31,370 nucleotides of DNA, from NCBI GenBank assembly GCA_045128915.1, contig JBGVIT010000075.1:1-31370 (forward strand), read 5' to 3'. This document shows, piece after piece, positions 21,951 to 30,963 of this stretch. Below the pieces are notes generated by a model. It was not told the DNA's origin and did not search any database. It was given only the letters and a program-made list of their open reading frames with translations. This stretch comes from RGIG9115 sp045128915. GTDB lineage: Bacteria > Bacillota > Clostridia > UBA1381. Positions within the stretch are counted from its first letter, which is position 1; each line of letters starts with the position of its first letter. Position numbers and translations under genes: made by a program.

Positions 21951-24140
21951 TTAATCTGCTTTTTGTAATTTAGCAAAGTTAGACATTAGTATTTTCTTAC
22001 CAAAATCATCAAACAATACTTCTACCTTATAATCATCACCAAACGCCTGACACGAAAGAACTGTTCCGTAGCCAAATTTTTGATGTGATACCCTGTCACC
22101 TACGGCAAATTTTACTCCGCTTCTTTTCATTTCTGTTTTTCGCCAATACTTTTCAGCTTTTACATCTCTTTCAAAACCAAGTTTTTCGCCAAAATATGCA
22201 ACCTTGGCAGTCAAAGACGTTGATTGCTTGCAAAGGTTATCAGGAATTTCGTCAACAAAAACTGATTGCGGTTGGTGTACGGTTTTTCCGAATATCATCC
22301 TCTGCTCTGCACGTATAATATGCAAACACTCCTTTGCACGTGTTATTGCAACATAGCAAAGACGTCTCTCTTCTTCCATTTCCTCAGTGTCGCCAATGGT
22401 CATTGAGCCGGGAAAAAGTCCGTTTTCCATACCAGGCAAAAACACAATAGGGAATTCAAGACCTTTTGCACTATGAACAGTCATTAACACCACTGCATCC
22501 TGGTCCTTATCGTAGTTATCTGTGTCTGAAACAAGTGCTACTTTTTCAATAAAGCTTGCAAGAGTGCCATCCTCTTCCGGAGTATTTTCGTATTCCTTAA
22601 CAACCGATAAAAGTTCTTCAAGGTTTTCTGCTCTTGATTTACTCTCGGCATCGCCTGAAGCCTTTACCATAACCATATAGCCCGTATCACCTAAAGTCCG
22701 CTCAACAAGCTCTGATAGCGTCAACTTATCTTTATCAGAAATCAGGCCATTTATTATATCAATAAACAACTTAATATTTGATGATGCTCGCTTAAGTTCA
22801 GGATACGACTGTGCAGTTGTTAACACTTTAAATAGCGGAATATTTTTTTCATCTGCAATTCTCTGAGCTTTTTCAATAGTTGTATCTCCTATTCCCCTTT
22901 TGGGTTCGTTAACTATTCTCCTCAAGCTCACATCATCATTGGGATTATAAATTACTCTCAAATAAGCTATAATGTCCTTAATTTCTTTTCTGTCATAGAA
23001 TCTGTGACCTGCAAGAACTCTGTATGGTATATTATGTCTTACAAGCATTTCTTCAATAACACGCGACTGTGCATTAATTCTGTACAGCACAGCAAGGTCG
23101 CTGTACTTGCCACCGTCCTGAACGTGTTTTTTTACAGTTTTTGCAATGTAATCACCTTCATCATGCTCACTTCCTGCAGTATGAATTAGGATTTTTTCAC
23201 CACAGCCTTTAGAAGTCCATAGATTCTTGCCTTTTCGCTCTGTATTATTAGCGATAACTGCATTAGCAGCATCAAGAATGTTTGAAGTAGAACGATAATT
23301 CTGCTCAAGCTTTATAGTAACTGCATCCGGAAATTCCATTTCAAAATCAAGAATATTTCGTATGTTTGCGCCTCTGAATTTATATATACTCTGGTCATCA
23401 TCACCAACAACACATAAATTTCTGTATTTACCTGCAAGAATTGATACAAGCATATACTGTGCATTATTTGTATCCTGATACTCGTCCACCATTATGTATT
23501 GGAATTTCTCCTGATACTTTTCTCTAATCTGATCGCTTTCGCTTAAAAGCTGGATTGTTTTTATGATTAAATCGTCAAAATCAAGGGCATTATTTTTTTT
23601 CAGCTTTCTTTGATAAAGCTCATAAACAGATGCAATTATGCTCATGCGAAAGTCATTTTTATATACCTTTTTAAATACCTCAGGTGACATTACATCATCT
23701 TTTGCACGACTGATAGTGCTCATTAACATTCTTACAGGAAATGTTTTTTCGTTTATATCAAGTTCGTTCATACATTCCTTAACCAAAGTCTTTGTATCGG
23801 ATGTATCATAAATAACAAAATCTCTGTCATATCCAAGTTTTTCAATATCTGCCCGCAAAATACGCACGCACATTGAGTGGAATGTTCCAATCCACATATT
23901 ATCAGCTACCGGACCAATTTTTGCGATTATTCTTTCTTTCATCTCAGATGCCGCTTTGTTGGTAAATGTAATAGCAAGAATTCGATACGGATTGACGTTG
24001 TGCTCACTCATTAAATAAGCCAATCTATTAACAAGTACAGTTGTCTTACCACTTCCCGCACCTGCAAGAATTAAAACGGGACCTTCAGTAGTCTTTACAG
24101 CTTCAAGCTGCATATCATTTAAATTTCCAAATTTAGACAT
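21951..24140 (-). CDS. pcrA: ATP-dependent DNA helicase PcrA/UvrD
   Basis: A 729-residue superfamily 1A 3'-5' helicase of usual length. Motifs in order: Walker A LAGAGSGKTTVLVNRLAYL (residues 25-43), DEYQDTN (motif II), GDDDQSIYKFRGA (motif III), QNYRST, HSAKGLEFPIVFLPG (motif V) and VAITRAK (motif VI), followed by a Tudor-like C-terminal segment VGDRVSHQKFGYGTVLSCQ typical of PcrA. It acts in nucleotide-excision repair, removes RecA from DNA and clears transcription-coupled lesions. TTGGAGAAG precedes the ATG. It heads a DNA-repair operon with mutL; the Nif3-like gene follows. Confidence 0.97.
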   Translation of the reverse strand: MSKFGNLNDMQLEAVKTTEGPVLILAGAGSGKTTVLVNRLAYLMSEHNVNPYRILAITFTNKAASEMKERIIAKIGPVADNMWIGTFHSMCVRILRADIEKLGYDRDFVIYDTSDTKTLVKECMNELDINEKTFPVRMLMSTISRAKDDVMSPEVFKKVYKNDFRMSIIASVYELYQRKLKKNNALDFDDLIIKTIQLLSESDQIREKYQEKFQYIMVDEYQDTNNAQYMLVSILAGKYRNLCVVGDDDQSIYKFRGANIRNILDFEMEFPDAVTIKLEQNYRSTSNILDAANAVIANNTERKGKNLWTSKGCGEKILIHTAGSEHDEGDYIAKTVKKHVQDGGKYSDLAVLYRINAQSRVIEEMLVRHNIPYRVLAGHRFYDRKEIKDIIAYLRVIYNPNDDVSLRRIVNEPKRGIGDTTIEKAQRIADEKNIPLFKVLTTAQSYPELKRASSNIKLFIDIINGLISDKDKLTLSELVERTLGDTGYMVMVKASGDAESKSRAENLEELLSVVKEYENTPEEDGTLASFIEKVALVSDTDNYDKDQDAVVLMTVHSAKGLEFPIVFLPGMENGLFPGSMTIGDTEEMEEERRLCYVAITRAKECLHIIRAEQRMIFGKTVHQPQSVFVDEIPDNLCKQSTSLTAKVAYFGEKLGFERDVKAEKYWRKTEMKRSGVKFAVGDRVSHQKFGYGTVLSCQAFGDDYKVEVLFDDFGKKILMSNFAKLQKAD

Positions 24141-24198
24141 TTTGCTTCTCCAATATGTATTTATTTACTTTACAGCATACACTATCGTTTAAAGTGCT

Positions 24199-24228
24199 TG
24201 CATTATTTTCAATGTAACAGACAGAATA
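24199..24228 (+). promoter_or_regulatory. Forespore-sigma-like promoter of spoIVB
   Basis: TGCATT (24199-24204), 17-base spacer, CAGAATA (24222-24228). This is 5/6 and 6/7 to the Bacillus sigma-G boxes (TGMATA and CATAMTA) at correct spacing. In Bacillus, spoIVB is transcribed by sigma-F and sigma-G. Confidence 0.5.
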
Positions 24229-24293
24229 TAAGAATTTATTAAGGGAAAATTAATTAAGGATTGAAAAATCCAATCAAATTTTGAGGTGGCATA

Positions 24294-25271
24294 ATGAAAA
24301 CAAAATTTTTATCATTATTCACTTTAATTCTGATTTCAACAACAATCAGTACTGCACAAGCTGTTTTTACTGTAATACCATCAGGTGAAGCTGTTGGAAT
24401 TGCAGTAAAAACCAAAGGGCTCTTAGTCACCGGCATTACAGAAATCACCAATGCGGACGGCAACTCCGTCAATGCCGCTTATAAAGCAGGCGTAAGAAAG
24501 GGTGATATAATCACTGCCGTTGACGGCAATGTTCTTAAAACAAATGAAGAACTTGCTGATTACGTTGTAAATCGTCCAAATAAAATTATATTGACAATCG
24601 AAAGAAAATCAAAAATCATTAATCTGCTCATTAAACCCGTAAAAACCAACGACGGTTATAAACTTGGTATATGGGTTCGGGACAGCACAGCAGGGATAGG
24701 AACTCTCACATTCATAAACCCTCATGACAAAACCTTCAGCGGCTTAGGTCACAGCATATCAGATGTCGATACTAATGATATTTTAACCATACGAGACGGA
24801 AATATACTAAAATGCGACATTTTAGAACCTACAACAGGAAAAAAAGGCGTACCGGGCGAATTGAACGGTGCTTTCAGTAACGAATCGTTAGGTAAAATAA
24901 CAAGCAACTCAGAGTCAGGAATATTCGGTGAATATTCAAAAGAAATCAGCGGAAAGCCGATAGAAGTTGCAGAGCCTGATGAAATACAACGCTCAAAAGC
25001 ATTAATCTTATCAAACGTTGACGGTAATGGTGTGAAAGCTTATGATATTGAAATCAAAAAAATATCAAAGCGGGACTTACAAAACAGAAATCTTGTAATC
25101 GAAGTTACCGACCAACAGCTGCTTGACAAAACCGGCGGTATCGTTCAGGGGATGAGCGGTTCGCCGATTATCCAAAACGGTAAACTGATAGGAGCTGTAA
25201 CACACGTTTTTGTAAATGCTCCAACAAAGGGATATGGTATATTTATAGAAAATATGTTAAACTCCAAATAA
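24294..25271 (+). CDS. spoIVB: SpoIVB sporulation serine peptidase
   Basis: A 325-residue S55-family peptidase that is secreted by the forespore into the intermembrane space and triggers sigma-K processing in the mother cell. A signal peptide is present (MKTKFLSLFTLILIS to the first hydrophobic stretch), then a PDZ domain (about residues 45-110, around VRKGDIITAVDGN), then the peptidase domain with GLGHSISDVD (catalytic His region) and GIVQGMSGSPIIQ with the catalytic Ser in GMSGSP. It is shorter than Bacillus SpoIVB (about 425 residues), mostly in the N-terminal part. GAGGTGG precedes the ATG. Divergent from pcrA. Confidence 0.93.
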   Translation: MKTKFLSLFTLILISTTISTAQAVFTVIPSGEAVGIAVKTKGLLVTGITEITNADGNSVNAAYKAGVRKGDIITAVDGNVLKTNEELADYVVNRPNKIILTIERKSKIINLLIKPVKTNDGYKLGIWVRDSTAGIGTLTFINPHDKTFSGLGHSISDVDTNDILTIRDGNILKCDILEPTTGKKGVPGELNGAFSNESLGKITSNSESGIFGEYSKEISGKPIEVAEPDEIQRSKALILSNVDGNGVKAYDIEIKKISKRDLQNRNLVIEVTDQQLLDKTGGIVQGMSGSPIIQNGKLIGAVTHVFVNAPTKGYGIFIENMLNSK

Positions 25272-25280
25272 CTTATATGG

Positions 25281-25326
25281 GGACTGCGAAATCAGGCTTA
25301 AAACTGACATTCACAGTCCTTTTTTA
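25281..25326 (+). terminator. Terminator of spoIVB
   Basis: GGACTG (25281-25286) pairs with CAGTCC (25314-25319), with an interrupted continuation GAA/TTC and TCAG/CTGA inside, followed by TTTTTTATT. Confidence 0.85.
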
Positions 25327-25367
25327 TTATAACAGAATGGTGTCTATGTGTCAATAGATGCTATTGC

Positions 25368-26171
25368 TTATTGAACATTTATAAACCTTCCCGGAGAAAT
25401 CCCCTCATGCTTTTTAAAAAATCGAATAAAGTAGTTTGTATCCTCAAATCCACATTTTTTCGAAACCTCTGAAACAGAATAATAACCAACCATCAGATAC
25501 TCTTTTGCATGATTAAGTCTTAAAATATCCCTGTATTGTATAGGCGTTATTCCATATATTTTTTTCCACTCTCTGCGGAAGTTAGTTACACTCATGTTTG
25601 ATAAATTGGCAAGAACATTTAAACAGATTGAAGAAGCAAAATTTTCTTCTATATATTTCTGTGCCGGCTGTAATCTAAATCGGGAGTTGATATTATATTC
25701 TTTTTCAAACATTTCTGATATTAATAAATATAACAAATCATAAAGACAAGCAACAGCTTGCATTTTGTATCCAAAGGCTTTGCTTGACCACAAGGTTATG
25801 AGCTTTTTGAATTTATGTCTGTAAAGTTCAGCATTATCACAGCTAATCAAATAATAAACATCAGACATAAAATCCACATCAGAAAATTCTTTATGAACAT
25901 CAAAATTGACAGTATAGTGCTTAAATTCGGTATTTCCATTTACTGATATTGAATAAGATGCATCGGGCTTAAGAAGAAGCACTTCTCCCGCAGAAATTGT
26001 TATATGCTTTTTGCTTGAAAATACATATTCAGCCTCGCCATCAAGACAATAAACAATACCATAATGCTCTCTACCGCCAAGATATTCACACTTTTTGTCT
26101 TTATTTATAATAAATTCATGAGCAATATTTATATTCTGAATATCTATATTAAATGAATTTAGTATATCCAT
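25368..26171 (-). CDS. AraC-family transcriptional regulator
   Basis: A 267-residue regulator: an N-terminal cupin-like effector domain (residues about 15-140, YGIVYCLDGEAEYVF and SAGEVLLLKPDASYSI) and a C-terminal pair of helix-turn-helix motifs (about 170-267: LNVLANLSNMSVTNFRREW and SVSEVSKKCGFEDTNYFIRFF then HEGISPGRF). These are the hallmarks of sugar-responsive AraC proteins. It is divergent from the isomerase/701-residue operon, which it probably controls. ATG 26171 is used because AAGGTGA lies 5 bases upstream; the upstream GTG at 26180 sits inside that site. The effector is unknown but is presumably the locus's sugar. Confidence 0.9.
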   Translation of the reverse strand: MDILNSFNIDIQNINIAHEFIINKDKKCEYLGGREHYGIVYCLDGEAEYVFSSKKHITISAGEVLLLKPDASYSISVNGNTEFKHYTVNFDVHKEFSDVDFMSDVYYLISCDNAELYRHKFKKLITLWSSKAFGYKMQAVACLYDLLYLLISEMFEKEYNINSRFRLQPAQKYIEENFASSICLNVLANLSNMSVTNFRREWKKIYGITPIQYRDILRLNHAKEYLMVGYYSVSEVSKKCGFEDTNYFIRFFKKHEGISPGRFINVQ

Positions 26172-26207
26172 AAGCTTCACCTTATCACATTTTTAATTGT
26201 TTCTATA

Positions 26208-26235
26208 ATTATATCACATCTGATATAAAAGTCAA
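26208..26235 (-). promoter_or_regulatory. Promoter of the AraC regulator with internal operator-like repeat
   Basis: Minus-strand TTGACT (26230-26235), 16-base spacer, TATAAT (26208-26213). The spacer contains the inverted repeat ATATCA-CATC-TGATAT (26211-26226), a candidate autoregulatory site. Confidence 0.65.
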
Positions 26236-26277
26236 TAAATTATGGACATATTATGCTATTTATTGCTTTAAATTGCA

Positions 26278-26306
26278 TTGAATTTATTAATAATCAGTAT
26301 TATAAT
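26278..26306 (+). promoter_or_regulatory. Promoter of the isomerase-701 residue operon
   Basis: TTGAAT (26278-26283), 17-base spacer, TATAAT (26301-26306), about 28 bases before the isomerase ATG at 26335. Its near-consensus strength suggests the regulator could act as repressor or co-activator. Confidence 0.75.
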
Positions 26307-26334
26307 CAAGAAAAAAACATAAAGAGGTGCAAAT

Positions 26335-27762
26335 ATGAAAAAAGCAAAAATAGGTATTGTTTCCCTTGGTCATTATATTTATTTCCAACAGTTTGAAGGT
26401 TTATATGAAGAACTTAAACAAAAAGAAAAGGAATTTCTATCCTATGTAGAAAACGAGGACTGCGAAATATTTGATGCAGGCTACGTTGATTGCGCTGAAG
26501 GTGCATTTGATGCAGTTAAGGTTTTACATCGCGAAGATATTGATTTGCTCTTTGTATTACTTACAACATACGTTCCATCTGCTGTATGTGCTCCATTTGC
26601 ACGTTACCTTAACGTGCCTCAGGTACTTATAGGAATACAGCCATTGAATCATTTAGACTATTCCAATACAACTACATATATGCAGCTTGTAAATGATGAT
26701 ATATGCGCCATGCCTGAAGTTGCAGGAGTTTATGAAAGACTTGGTAAAAAAATACCAACATGCATTGTAGCTTCAGCATCACAAAATGATTATATTCAGA
26801 AAGAAGTATCACAATGGGTAAAGGCAGCAAGTGCTATGTCAGGCTTCAAATACGAGACTATCGGATACCTTGGTCATACTTATGAAGGTATGTATGATAT
26901 GCATACAGATCCAACAGCATTTACTGCGACTTTCGGCTCTCATGTAAAAATGCTTGAAATGTGCGAACTTTCAAAATACTGTGACGATGCAACGCAAGAA
27001 GAAATCGAAAAAGAAATCAACAAAATTGAAAGTACATTCCAAATATGCGATCCATCAGTTGATCCCCTGACTGAATATGTAAAAAGAGACGACCTTGCTA
27101 TATCTGCACGCTATGCTGTTGCGCTCAACAAAATAGTTTCAGAAAATAAGCTTTCTGCACTTGCCTATTATTATAAAAGCGAACCCGGAAATCCATATGA
27201 AGAAATGGCAGCAAACCTCATAATAGGCAACACCATGCTTACATCCTCAGGAATCCCACTTGCAGGTGAAGCTGATTTAAAAACAGCTGCAGCCATGCTT
27301 ATTATGAAAAACATTGGCGGCGGTGGTTCGTTTGCTGAAATACATCCATTTGACACAGAAGATGATGTAGTTCTTATCGGTCACGACGGGCCTCATAATA
27401 TTAATATATCAAACGGAAAACCAAGACTTCGAAAGCTAAAAAAATATCACGGAAAGTCAGGAAGTGGTCTTGGAGTTGAATTTTCGCTCAAATCCGGTCC
27501 TATAACTCTTTTAAGTATATCTGTTAACCATAACGGAAAATTCCGCATGATTGCAGCAGAGGGACAATCTCTCCCCGGAGAAATACCTCAAACAGGAAAT
27601 ACAAATACTCGTGTTAGTTTCGGCTGTCCGGTATGCAAATTCCTTGAACGTTGGTGTATGGCAGGACCAACACACCACTTAGCTCTTGGAACAGGACACC
27701 ACATGGAAACTCTTAGAAAATTTTCTGAAATTTCTGGAATAGAATTAATTGAAGTTAAATAA
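26335..27762 (+). CDS. L-arabinose/L-fucose isomerase-like protein
   Basis: A 475-residue cytoplasmic protein of the L-arabinose/L-fucose isomerase superfamily, which interconverts aldoses and ketoses with a manganese ion. Candidate metal ligands match the arabinose isomerase set: Glu312 (AGEADLKTAAAM), Glu335 (GGSFAEIHPF), His350 (IGHDGPHNI) and His447/His448 (AGPTHHLAL). The first domain (residues 1-170) is the alternating alpha/beta substrate fold, and the C-terminal beta domain spans about 350-475. Overall similarity to true AraA appears remote, so the substrate may be another sugar. It is cotranscribed with the 701-residue protein; no kinase, aldolase or transporter follows. Confidence 0.82.
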   Translation: MKKAKIGIVSLGHYIYFQQFEGLYEELKQKEKEFLSYVENEDCEIFDAGYVDCAEGAFDAVKVLHREDIDLLFVLLTTYVPSAVCAPFARYLNVPQVLIGIQPLNHLDYSNTTTYMQLVNDDICAMPEVAGVYERLGKKIPTCIVASASQNDYIQKEVSQWVKAASAMSGFKYETIGYLGHTYEGMYDMHTDPTAFTATFGSHVKMLEMCELSKYCDDATQEEIEKEINKIESTFQICDPSVDPLTEYVKRDDLAISARYAVALNKIVSENKLSALAYYYKSEPGNPYEEMAANLIIGNTMLTSSGIPLAGEADLKTAAAMLIMKNIGGGGSFAEIHPFDTEDDVVLIGHDGPHNINISNGKPRLRKLKKYHGKSGSGLGVEFSLKSGPITLLSISVNHNGKFRMIAAEGQSLPGEIPQTGNTNTRVSFGCPVCKFLERWCMAGPTHHLALGTGHHMETLRKFSEISGIELIEVK

Positions 27763-27773
27763 AGGTAACTAAT

Positions 27774-29879
27774 ATGTTTAAAAAAATTACTTTAGAAATG
27801 AGCCTTAAACCTTTCAAAAAAACAGATATAAATTATTTGAGAAAGGTTTGTAAAAAAGTATTTACTAAATGGCGACCGCTTTTAGAAAATCGCAAAACAA
27901 TATCTATTATGCTTTGGGTTGGAGATGGAAGCGAGATTCTGGATTATTCTGGCAAGCAGGAAGACTCTTTTGAATGGGCAAGGTTTATTGGAACAGCAAA
28001 TTTACCATACCCCGACAATGACACACCGCTTGAAACATCACTTCATGTGCGAAAAAGAGACTATATTAATAATCCGCCAAAAATGACATATGGCATACTT
28101 AAGACGATAGTTTCGCTTATAAAGGAAGAAGGAAAAAAAGCTTTTCCTGATTCTGTTATTCTTGTTGGAGAAACTTTTGATATTGGCCCTGAATTTGCGA
28201 TTTCGGACTTTAAGTATAATCGACACAGAGAAATATGCTCAGGTTCAACACTTGACAGCTTTGGTTTTGTTGATTCAACTGCAAAGCTGCACTCTGATAA
28301 ATATGCGTATGCTTCGTATCCTGACGGTATTCCTGAAGGCACTCCTTTCGGAACATTTTTGGGTAATCAGTCCAGATGTTTTCTTAAAGATATGGGATTT
28401 GATTATTTATGGCTTTCAAACGGACTTGGTTTCAGCGCTGATCCCTGGTTGAAAACCGGTAAGATTTTTGATGGAGAAAAATATTATCCCGAAAAGCTTT
28501 ATGATGTAAAGAACAAGGTCTTTGAATTTTGGAAATTGTTCCGCCAAGCATGCCCTGATATACCTTTGGAAACAAGAGGCACAAATAACTCGGTAGGTAT
28601 TGATTATGCAAGCGACGGAGTCCCTCTTTACGAAATATACAATGCAGAGCTTGATATAACCGCTCCACCGAACTCTCCCTGGGCAGCTTTAAATGATAAT
28701 TATGGTCTGGAAATTATGGGGCATATGACAAGAATTTGTGAGCTTCCTAACAACATCTTTCCATATCGATATTATATCCACGATCCATGGTGGGTAAATT
28801 CGCCCTGGTATGACCGATACGATGGAACACCGTGCGATATATATTTGCCTATGGCAATTTCAAGAATTGATAAGAACGGCATAATACAGAGCGCAAATTC
28901 ATTGAATATTCTAACAATTGATAATTCCTTTGGAGACATGCCGGACAGCTGCATAAATGAGCCTATTCCCCACTTATTAAAGGCTGAAAAGAACATTGCC
29001 GACGAGGCTGCGCCTTTGGTATGGATATATCCAATGAGAGAATACACTACATCAAATGATTCAAGTTTATTAAAAGAAATGAATAATGGTGATAATTTTA
29101 TTTGCGATGCAATAAATGATGGATTTCCATTATGCTGCGTTACTTCAACAGATTCATTTTTAAGACACAAAGTCTGTCTTTACAGTAAAAGCACCATTAT
29201 AAGTCCGGTACCTGTAAATGATGCTGTGTTGGATAAGCTTATTAATTTTGCTGATAGTGGCATTAAAATATTGATATACGGCACGCCCCAAGCACTAAGC
29301 AAAATAAATGACTTTAAAAATATAACAAAAATCAATATTGAAAATGGCTGCTCACAATTAAGGGAAGCCTTTAAGAAATCAGATTATACTATTGATTTTA
29401 TAAAAAAACAAAGCTCATCAAAACCACCTACTCTTGCACTTTCATACCACAATAATGCGCTTATGATTTCCGCATATAACCCAAATACAACAACTGATAC
29501 ACTTTTTAAATTCCCAATGGGTGCTCCAATTTTATGCGGCTGCGAAACAGAGCTGATTAACGGTCATTCATCCTATCGTTTTTCACGTTCAGAACACAGA
29601 GAGTGCAGAATATTCATAAACCAGCAAAACGGAGTAATTTCCTGCCGGGAGGCTCCTCCCGTAAATGCACGATTCAGGCGTTCAATCAAAATAGAAGGTC
29701 TTGAAAATGCTACCATAAACTTATTGACCGAAAAAGATTGCGAATGTGCTGTATCAATATCAACCGAACCTGATTATCCTATACTTGATAATCGTTTTAA
29801 GCTGATTGGAGACAGATTGACAGGAGAAAACATAAGTGGCAGCATATACTTTTTGATAGGTTATAAAGGAAGCATTTAG
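27774..29879 (+). CDS. Unrecognised 701-residue protein, possible intracellular glycosidase
   Basis: I do not recognise this protein with confidence. It lacks a signal peptide and transmembrane segments, so it is cytoplasmic. Residues about 1-400 look like an alpha/beta barrel with many aromatic/acidic loops, such as LVGETFDIGPE (Glu133, Glu140) and IPLETRGT (Glu266), then YIHDPWWVNSPWYDRYDG. Residues about 410-530 include SKSTIISPVPVNDAVLDKLI then SGIKILIYGTP, resembling the glutamine-amidotransferase-like domain found after the barrel in GH42-type beta-galactosidases and related families. The rest (550-701) is a beta-rich tail. That architecture suggests glycoside cleavage. It starts 11 bases after the isomerase stop; the pair shares one promoter. 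Confidence 0.75.
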   Translation: MFKKITLEMSLKPFKKTDINYLRKVCKKVFTKWRPLLENRKTISIMLWVGDGSEILDYSGKQEDSFEWARFIGTANLPYPDNDTPLETSLHVRKRDYINNPPKMTYGILKTIVSLIKEEGKKAFPDSVILVGETFDIGPEFAISDFKYNRHREICSGSTLDSFGFVDSTAKLHSDKYAYASYPDGIPEGTPFGTFLGNQSRCFLKDMGFDYLWLSNGLGFSADPWLKTGKIFDGEKYYPEKLYDVKNKVFEFWKLFRQACPDIPLETRGTNNSVGIDYASDGVPLYEIYNAELDITAPPNSPWAALNDNYGLEIMGHMTRICELPNNIFPYRYYIHDPWWVNSPWYDRYDGTPCDIYLPMAISRIDKNGIIQSANSLNILTIDNSFGDMPDSCINEPIPHLLKAEKNIADEAAPLVWIYPMREYTTSNDSSLLKEMNNGDNFICDAINDGFPLCCVTSTDSFLRHKVCLYSKSTIISPVPVNDAVLDKLINFADSGIKILIYGTPQALSKINDFKNITKINIENGCSQLREAFKKSDYTIDFIKKQSSSKPPTLALSYHNNALMISAYNPNTTTDTLFKFPMGAPILCGCETELINGHSSYRFSRSEHRECRIFINQQNGVISCREAPPVNARFRRSIKIEGLENATINLLTEKDCECAVSISTEPDYPILDNRFKLIGDRLTGENISGSIYFLIGYKGSI

Positions 29880-29886
29880 GAAATCA

Positions 29887-29925
29887 AAAAAGACGACGAA
29901 AGTTAATTAATTCGTCGTCTTTTTG
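29887..29925. terminator. Bidirectional terminator
   Basis: AAAAAGACGACGAA (29887-29900), 10-base loop, TTCGTCGTCTTTTT (29911-29924): a 14-bp perfect stem with T-tracts usable in both directions, ending the isomerase operon (plus) and the hpt operon (minus). Confidence 0.9.
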
Positions 29926-29928
29926 AAT

Positions 29929-30468
29929 TTAATCTTCATATACACTGCTTGAAAGGATACCAATATACGGAAGCTCACGATACTTTTCTGCGAAATCAAG
30001 TCCGTAGCCTACAACAAATTCATCCGGAATAATTGTACCTACATATTCAGGCTGAATTTCAGTTTCGCGTCTGTCGGGCTTGTCAAGCAACGTACAAAGC
30101 TTAAGACTCTTTGGATTACGCTTCAAAAGCATTGCTTTAAGGTTTGATAAAGTATTTCCGGAATCTACAATATCTTCAATAATAATTACATTTTTGCCCT
30201 CTATGTCTGTTTTGATATCAAGGGTTACATTTACAACCTTAGATGATTTTGAACCAACGCCATAGCTGGAAGCTTTCATGAAGTCAATTTCGACCGGCAT
30301 ATTAAGCTTTCTAACGAGGTCAGATGCGAATATTACGCTACCCTTTAAAATGACAATCATGACAATTTCTTCGCCGTTATAATCATTATTAATCTCTTTT
30401 GCAAGATTATCAATGATATCTTCTATTTGATATTCTGACAACAATACACTATCTAAATCCTTATGCAT
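29929..30468 (-). CDS. hpt: Hypoxanthine phosphoribosyltransferase
   Basis: A 179-residue purine-salvage enzyme converting hypoxanthine (and guanine) plus PRPP to IMP/GMP. The PRPP-binding motif VIIIEDIVDSGNTL is at about residues 94-107; the flexible loop with ASSYG is at about 66-70 and the lysine of LKGSVIFA at about 41-48. The closing DFAEKYRELPYIG stretch is typical. Length is usual. It follows the S26-like gene by 18 bases on the same strand and is probably part of that transcript; GGGGAG lies about 12 bases before the ATG. Confidence 0.95.
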   Translation of the reverse strand: MHKDLDSVLLSEYQIEDIIDNLAKEINNDYNGEEIVMIVILKGSVIFASDLVRKLNMPVEIDFMKASSYGVGSKSSKVVNVTLDIKTDIEGKNVIIIEDIVDSGNTLSNLKAMLLKRNPKSLKLCTLLDKPDRRETEIQPEYVGTIIPDEFVVGYGLDFAEKYRELPYIGILSSSVYED

Positions 30469-30486
30469 AATTCTTTTTTGCTCCCC

Positions 30487-30963
30487 TCATTTGTATAGAT
30501 GTAAAAATATAAGTACTTTTTTGACTAATGCTCTGAATTTATAATATTTACCTTTTAACTTCTGTCGCATAACACGTTTTCTGGCGTACTGAATATAATC
30601 TTTATCGTTTACGCTGATAGTTTTATCAGGCTTGATAATTTCCGACATAACACCAATTATGCTGCTATGGTCAATTCCATATTCGTATTCATGCTGGTTA
30701 TCGCCGCACATAACATATTTCCCGTTTTTTAACCCAACCACTCTATGAAGAACAAATTGTCCGTTTTCCCTTCTGTACAAAGGCACATCATAAAGCTTAA
30801 GAGCGTGATTTGCAGGAGATATGGTTACAGAGTCTTCACCCTGACGTATTAACGGCAGCATACTTACGCCTTTTGGTGCAAAGGTAAAGCTTTTACCTTC
30901 ACTTAGAACTTCTTGAATAACCGGAAATAAGGTTTCAAGTTCAACAGATACATTCTTACTCAT
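30487..30963 (-). CDS. S24/S26 (signal peptidase)-like protein
   Basis: A 158-residue protein with the S26 signal-peptidase fold. The nucleophile motif GVSMLPLIRQGED (Ser34) is present, and the second catalytic region reads FVLHRVVGLKNGKYVMCGDN; the His in LHRVV corresponds to the His-type base of SipW/archaeal/ER signal peptidases rather than the Lys of bacterial LepB. There is no N-terminal membrane anchor; the C-terminus is basic and ends in a short hydrophobic stretch (KKVLIFLHLYK). It overlaps the PqqD-like gene by 4 bases (ATGA). Such proteins next to PqqD suggest a peptide-processing role in a ribosomally made peptide pathway; a LexA-type S24 regulator is unlikely, as no DNA-binding domain is seen. 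Confidence 0.8.
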   Translation of the reverse strand: MSKNVSVELETLFPVIQEVLSEGKSFTFAPKGVSMLPLIRQGEDSVTISPANHALKLYDVPLYRRENGQFVLHRVVGLKNGKYVMCGDNQHEYEYGIDHSSIIGVMSEIIKPDKTISVNDKDYIQYARKRVMRQKLKGKYYKFRALVKKVLIFLHLYK

